Positions 60,929-64,000 of a stretch of 64,000 nt of DNA are shown in pieces. This stretch comes from Andrena cerasifolii (Eukaryota > Arthropoda > Insecta > Hymenoptera > Andrenidae): NCBI RefSeq assembly GCF_050908995.1, contig NC_135121.1, forward strand, positions 7,998,001 to 8,062,000, written 5' to 3'. Under the pieces are notes generated by a model, which saw only the letters and a program-made list of their open reading frames with translations, was not told the origin of the DNA and made no database searches. The translations under genes were made by a program, and so were the position numbers. The stretch's first letter is position 1, and every line of letters starts with the position of its first letter.

Positions 60929-63900
60929 TTAGACGAGACTCTTCAGGATGTGCCTCCGCCTCCTTCTCACGTTGTTCAGGTGCGGTCCCCTGGAGGGCAG
61001 CTGGCCGGCTTCCGTGCACGAGCGGCAACAGAATTTCGCGTAGTACTTGTGCTTGCAGTATCTGGCCTTCACGATCAGGTCGCACTTGGCGAAGAACGTG
61101 TTGTCCTGGCAGTTCGGGTGGATGAAGATTCCTGGAGAGGGGACATGGTTCTCTTCAATTTTTTCCAATAATTCTGGGGTATTTTCAGTGGGGATAATGT
61201 GGCGAAGGTGGGCGTGCACATTGAAACTGTGGCTGGGCTTTCGAGGAATAAATGTTCAAGTAAAACGTAATGGGCATTTTCTGCTACCCCTCTCTCTGAT
61301 TTCTCGAAATAAAATCGCCTGAGTAAATGTTCAAGCGTTTCGCGAATAAGGAGAGTATTTTAGGTGTCCGCCTCCGATCATTTTGATTTTTGGATATGTT
61401 ATAGAGGACCGAAAAATAAGAAATACGTGTTTTTTTATTTTTCCCAGTTTTCATATTTGGGGGGTGAAAACTGCGTTGAAAGTTAGGGTTGAAAAATCAT
61501 TTTTGTGGATTTTTGAAAATCTGGTGAGTCAGTCATATTTCGCATTCAAAGACACAAAATTCGTCCATTGACACTATTCCCCTATCTCTAATAGTTCTCG
61601 AGATATTCCACAAAAATGATTTTCCACCCCTAACTTTGAACGCCGTTTTCACGCCCCAAATATGAAAACAGGGAAAAATAAAAAAACACGTATTTCTTAA
61701 TTTTCGTTCCTCTATAACATATCCAAAAATCAAAATGATCGGAGGCGGACACCTAAAATACTGTATAAATATTGTAAGTCGTAAGTGAAAGACGGTTGCA
61801 CAGGATGAATAAGGAATTAAATTGATAATAATTTACCAGCAACTTGTATCTCCACGCTGTCGAAAGCCGACGAGTAATCGTTGTTGGCCTCGCAACGATA
61901 TCGACCAGAATCCTCTCGGTTCGCGTCGCTGATCACGAGTCTGTTCACTTCTGAAAAGCGAATTTACATGGCGTGTTCAAATGCTGCTTCTCTTTCCTTT
62001 ACTTTGCGATGTAATGGCGAGTTTTTAATCCGGGTACGCACCAGTAACCTGAATTCGATTGCTGGGCTGAATCAAGTCTTCATCCTTGTACCACGACACT
62101 CGGGGAATGGGATAGCCGTCGACGTTGCAGGCAATACTGACGTCGCTTCCTTCAGGGAACTGATTCTGCCCTACCGATATGCTGACATTGACAGGAACTG
62201 CAGAAAAATCACCTGCTTATTAAGGACACCTTAATAAAACCGATGGGAACGAGAAATATATGGAAAAGCAACTTTGCGATTTAAAAAAAATATCCTTTGA
62301 AGGACCAGCCTCTTCCTTCGATTCTGTAAAAATTACTATCAATTTCAACGCTGTTAATAAGCATGCAAGCAACGTTAGAGTAGCACAACAACGTAAAACA
62401 TGACCAGAGCGTTCGCAGTCAAGGATGCAAATGATAAAGAACAAACCCAATTGCATCGTCGTTTTATGGTCCAGAAAAGAAACCCGTATATTCACCAGTA
62501 AATCTATCACCTCCCTACTAAACGAAAGAGTATAAAGACACACGATACTTAGTTCCCTTTAGAAACTTTAATCAATCCACACCCTCAACACCTATCCTTA
62601 ATAAAGAGCGGGAAAACCGACGGTGCAATTGAAGCCTGAAAGAACCAAGTATTCATCCCCTCTCACCTCTGTACCTAGAGTGACCAGGCTCCAAGCTAGT
62701 GCTTCCTCCAAGAGGACTAACCGTGGGAATATGGGGCTGTCTAGAGGAATGGACGGGCGCGTAGGTTTGATAGTCGGGAGTCTGCGTTCGATTGGGTCTG
62801 TAAGGATACTGTGGTCTCTCTACGGTGGGTTTCCTAGGTGGTTGGACCAGGTATTTGGTGTACTGCTGGTACTCGGGTCTGATATTGTAAACGGGGCCAA
62901 CAGCTTGCAGGGTGACCGACCAGGATGCCGCCCTGCCGATCGCGTTGAAGGCTTGACAAGTGTAGACACCGAGGGTGGGCAGTGTCACCGATCGAATCAC
63001 GAGAGTGTAATCGGAGTCCTGCTCATAGGTCTCCGAGGACAACGGCAACATACGATCACCTCGCCACCAGGTGACGAAGGGTCGCGGCCAGCCCATTGCG
63101 TAGCAATGCAGGGCTATGGGCGAGTTCATGGTGACCGTCAACTGCGCGCTTTGCTCCCCGATTATGGTGGCAGCCAGTTCTTGCGGCTCTACACAGGATG
63201 CAAGAAGACAGCATGCACAGAGGGCGTTGGAAACCGTCACCGAGTTGTTAGAGAAACGGTGAAGAAGAAGTGGAGACTGAATCTCTTAGAAACGAATCGT
63301 TCGATGTACTCTGCGGTGGAACAGGTAGTTAAGCGCGAATTTAGGGAGACGCTGTCGGCCACATCGTCGCCTCTTTCACTAGAAACGCTGCAGTGTTGCG
63401 TGACGCTTGATTCTTTCGAATCTAAGCAATCAGTTCCACCTCGGTTGAAAATATTAGATTTTAGCATAACTTTAGAAAAGAAGTCTTTAATGTCCGTTTC
63501 GTTTCTGAGAGGCGCGTGTTACTTCCACTTCAACTTATTGTTTAACGCTACAAGTGTTACTATCCCTCTTCCAGATGCAAAATTAGTGTCTATGTTAACT
63601 ATAGCAAGACAAGACGAACACGTTGGTGATTCGGTGAATCAAATTAGATTAACTACCAAAACTATTCTTGTTATTTTACCAAATGACGAAACATTCACCA
63701 AACAGTAAATCCATACCCATCCCATTACCTATCAGGGCAACAAGACCAAACATTTGGATAACACACGCTTTGCACGTACCTGTGACCACCAATTGGTATT
63801 CCGCTCTTACCGGTGGCCCTAGACCATTGTCAGCGGTGCAGACGTAAGTTCCACCGTCGTATTTGTACAGGCTGATGATCTGGAGGGATCCATCGAGCTG

Positions 63901-63930
63901 TATGCGCCGTCTGTTCTCTGCGAAACCGAT
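60929..63930 (-). CDS. Ppn: Papilin, C-terminal part (three Ig domains and PLAC domain), 5' end outside window
   Basis: Secreted extracellular-matrix glycoprotein of basement membranes, related to ADAMTS proteins. Five exons are visible in transcription order: 63780-63930, 62667-63188, 62042-62197, 61837-61950 and 60929-61131, all joined by phase-1 introns, giving 381 residues to the stop. The first exon is the end of an Ig domain (DGGTYVCTADNG). The second is a whole I-set Ig domain (Cys in IALHCYA, WW, GVYTCQAFN) plus a Pro/Tyr-rich linker of about 65 residues. Exons 3 and 4 form another Ig domain (SIACNVDG, VSWYKDE, GRYRCEANN). The last exon is a PLAC domain with six cysteines (NCQDNTFFAKC, then YCKHKYYAKFCCRSC) and a basic tail. 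The Ig-Ig-PLAC order identifies papilin. Its thrombospondin and Kunitz modules would lie beyond 64000. The first visible acceptor is probable, not certain. Confidence 0.92.
61355..61761. mobile_element. Palindromic MITE in the last papilin intron
   Basis: About 407 bp of near-perfect inverted repeat, starting GTATTTTAGGTGTCCGCCTC and ending with its inverse. The arms are about 190 bp each around a short centre with TGACTCACC-like sequence. It lies wholly within the intron 61132-61836. No coding capacity. Family not assigned. Confidence 0.85.
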
Positions 63931-64000
63931 CTGCGAACACCAACGTTCGTTTCGAAAACCGAGAAGACCGATATCACGCCTCGTCATTGACAGAAATTAA

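Overview
The window is animal, almost certainly insect, nuclear DNA. Coding sequence is split into short exons with GT-AG introns, and the clearest genes are metazoan: a TASK two-pore K+ channel, an HCN/CNG-type channel and the 3' end of papilin. The large gene-free stretches hold many short palindromic, non-coding DNA-transposon relics (MITEs). Gene content and splice style suggest a hymenopteran (bee, ant or wasp); that is an inference, because no species-diagnostic sequence was recognised. Nothing looks bacterial: there are no operons, rRNA, intact tRNA or CRISPR.

Layout. From 1 to about 31 kb I could support no protein-coding gene. The stretch holds inverted or dispersed repeat copies (4835-5450 and 25016-25648), TTAA-flanked elements (6557-7262, 7259-7992, 19293-20030), a hAT-like element with an exact 8-bp target duplication (10446-11372), TA-flanked MITEs (12432-13160, 13286-13657, 26097-26202), an AAT microsatellite (16318-16567) and a foldback element whose centre is an 800-bp array of an 8-bp unit (22042-23117). 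A possible minus-strand non-coding first exon ends at a consensus donor near 29154.

From 31.3 to 37.8 kb two three-exon genes lie head-to-tail on the minus strand. Both share a half-domain resembling the linker-histone (H15) winged helix, with introns at matching positions and phases (1, then 2). Both have strongly basic tails; the downstream copy has a protamine-like Arg/Ser block and an acidic C-terminus. This pair is the least familiar coding system here. The 38-49.5 kb stretch is again gene-free with several MITEs.

From 49.6 to 56.9 kb two channel genes lie on the plus strand: a complete five-exon TASK-type K2P channel (336 aa), then a complete eight-exon HCN-like channel (557 aa) with a reduced S4 segment. 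The last part, 57-64 kb, is the 3' end of papilin on the minus strand: three Ig domains and the C-terminal PLAC domain, with the 5' part beyond the window edge. TASK and the HCN-like channel share an orientation and both would affect membrane excitability, but nothing in the sequence shows joint regulation. Papilin is an extracellular matrix gene transcribed convergently toward them.

Exon models were assembled by eye from splice consensus, reading-frame continuity and family similarity. Intron phases add up to an intact frame in all five models.
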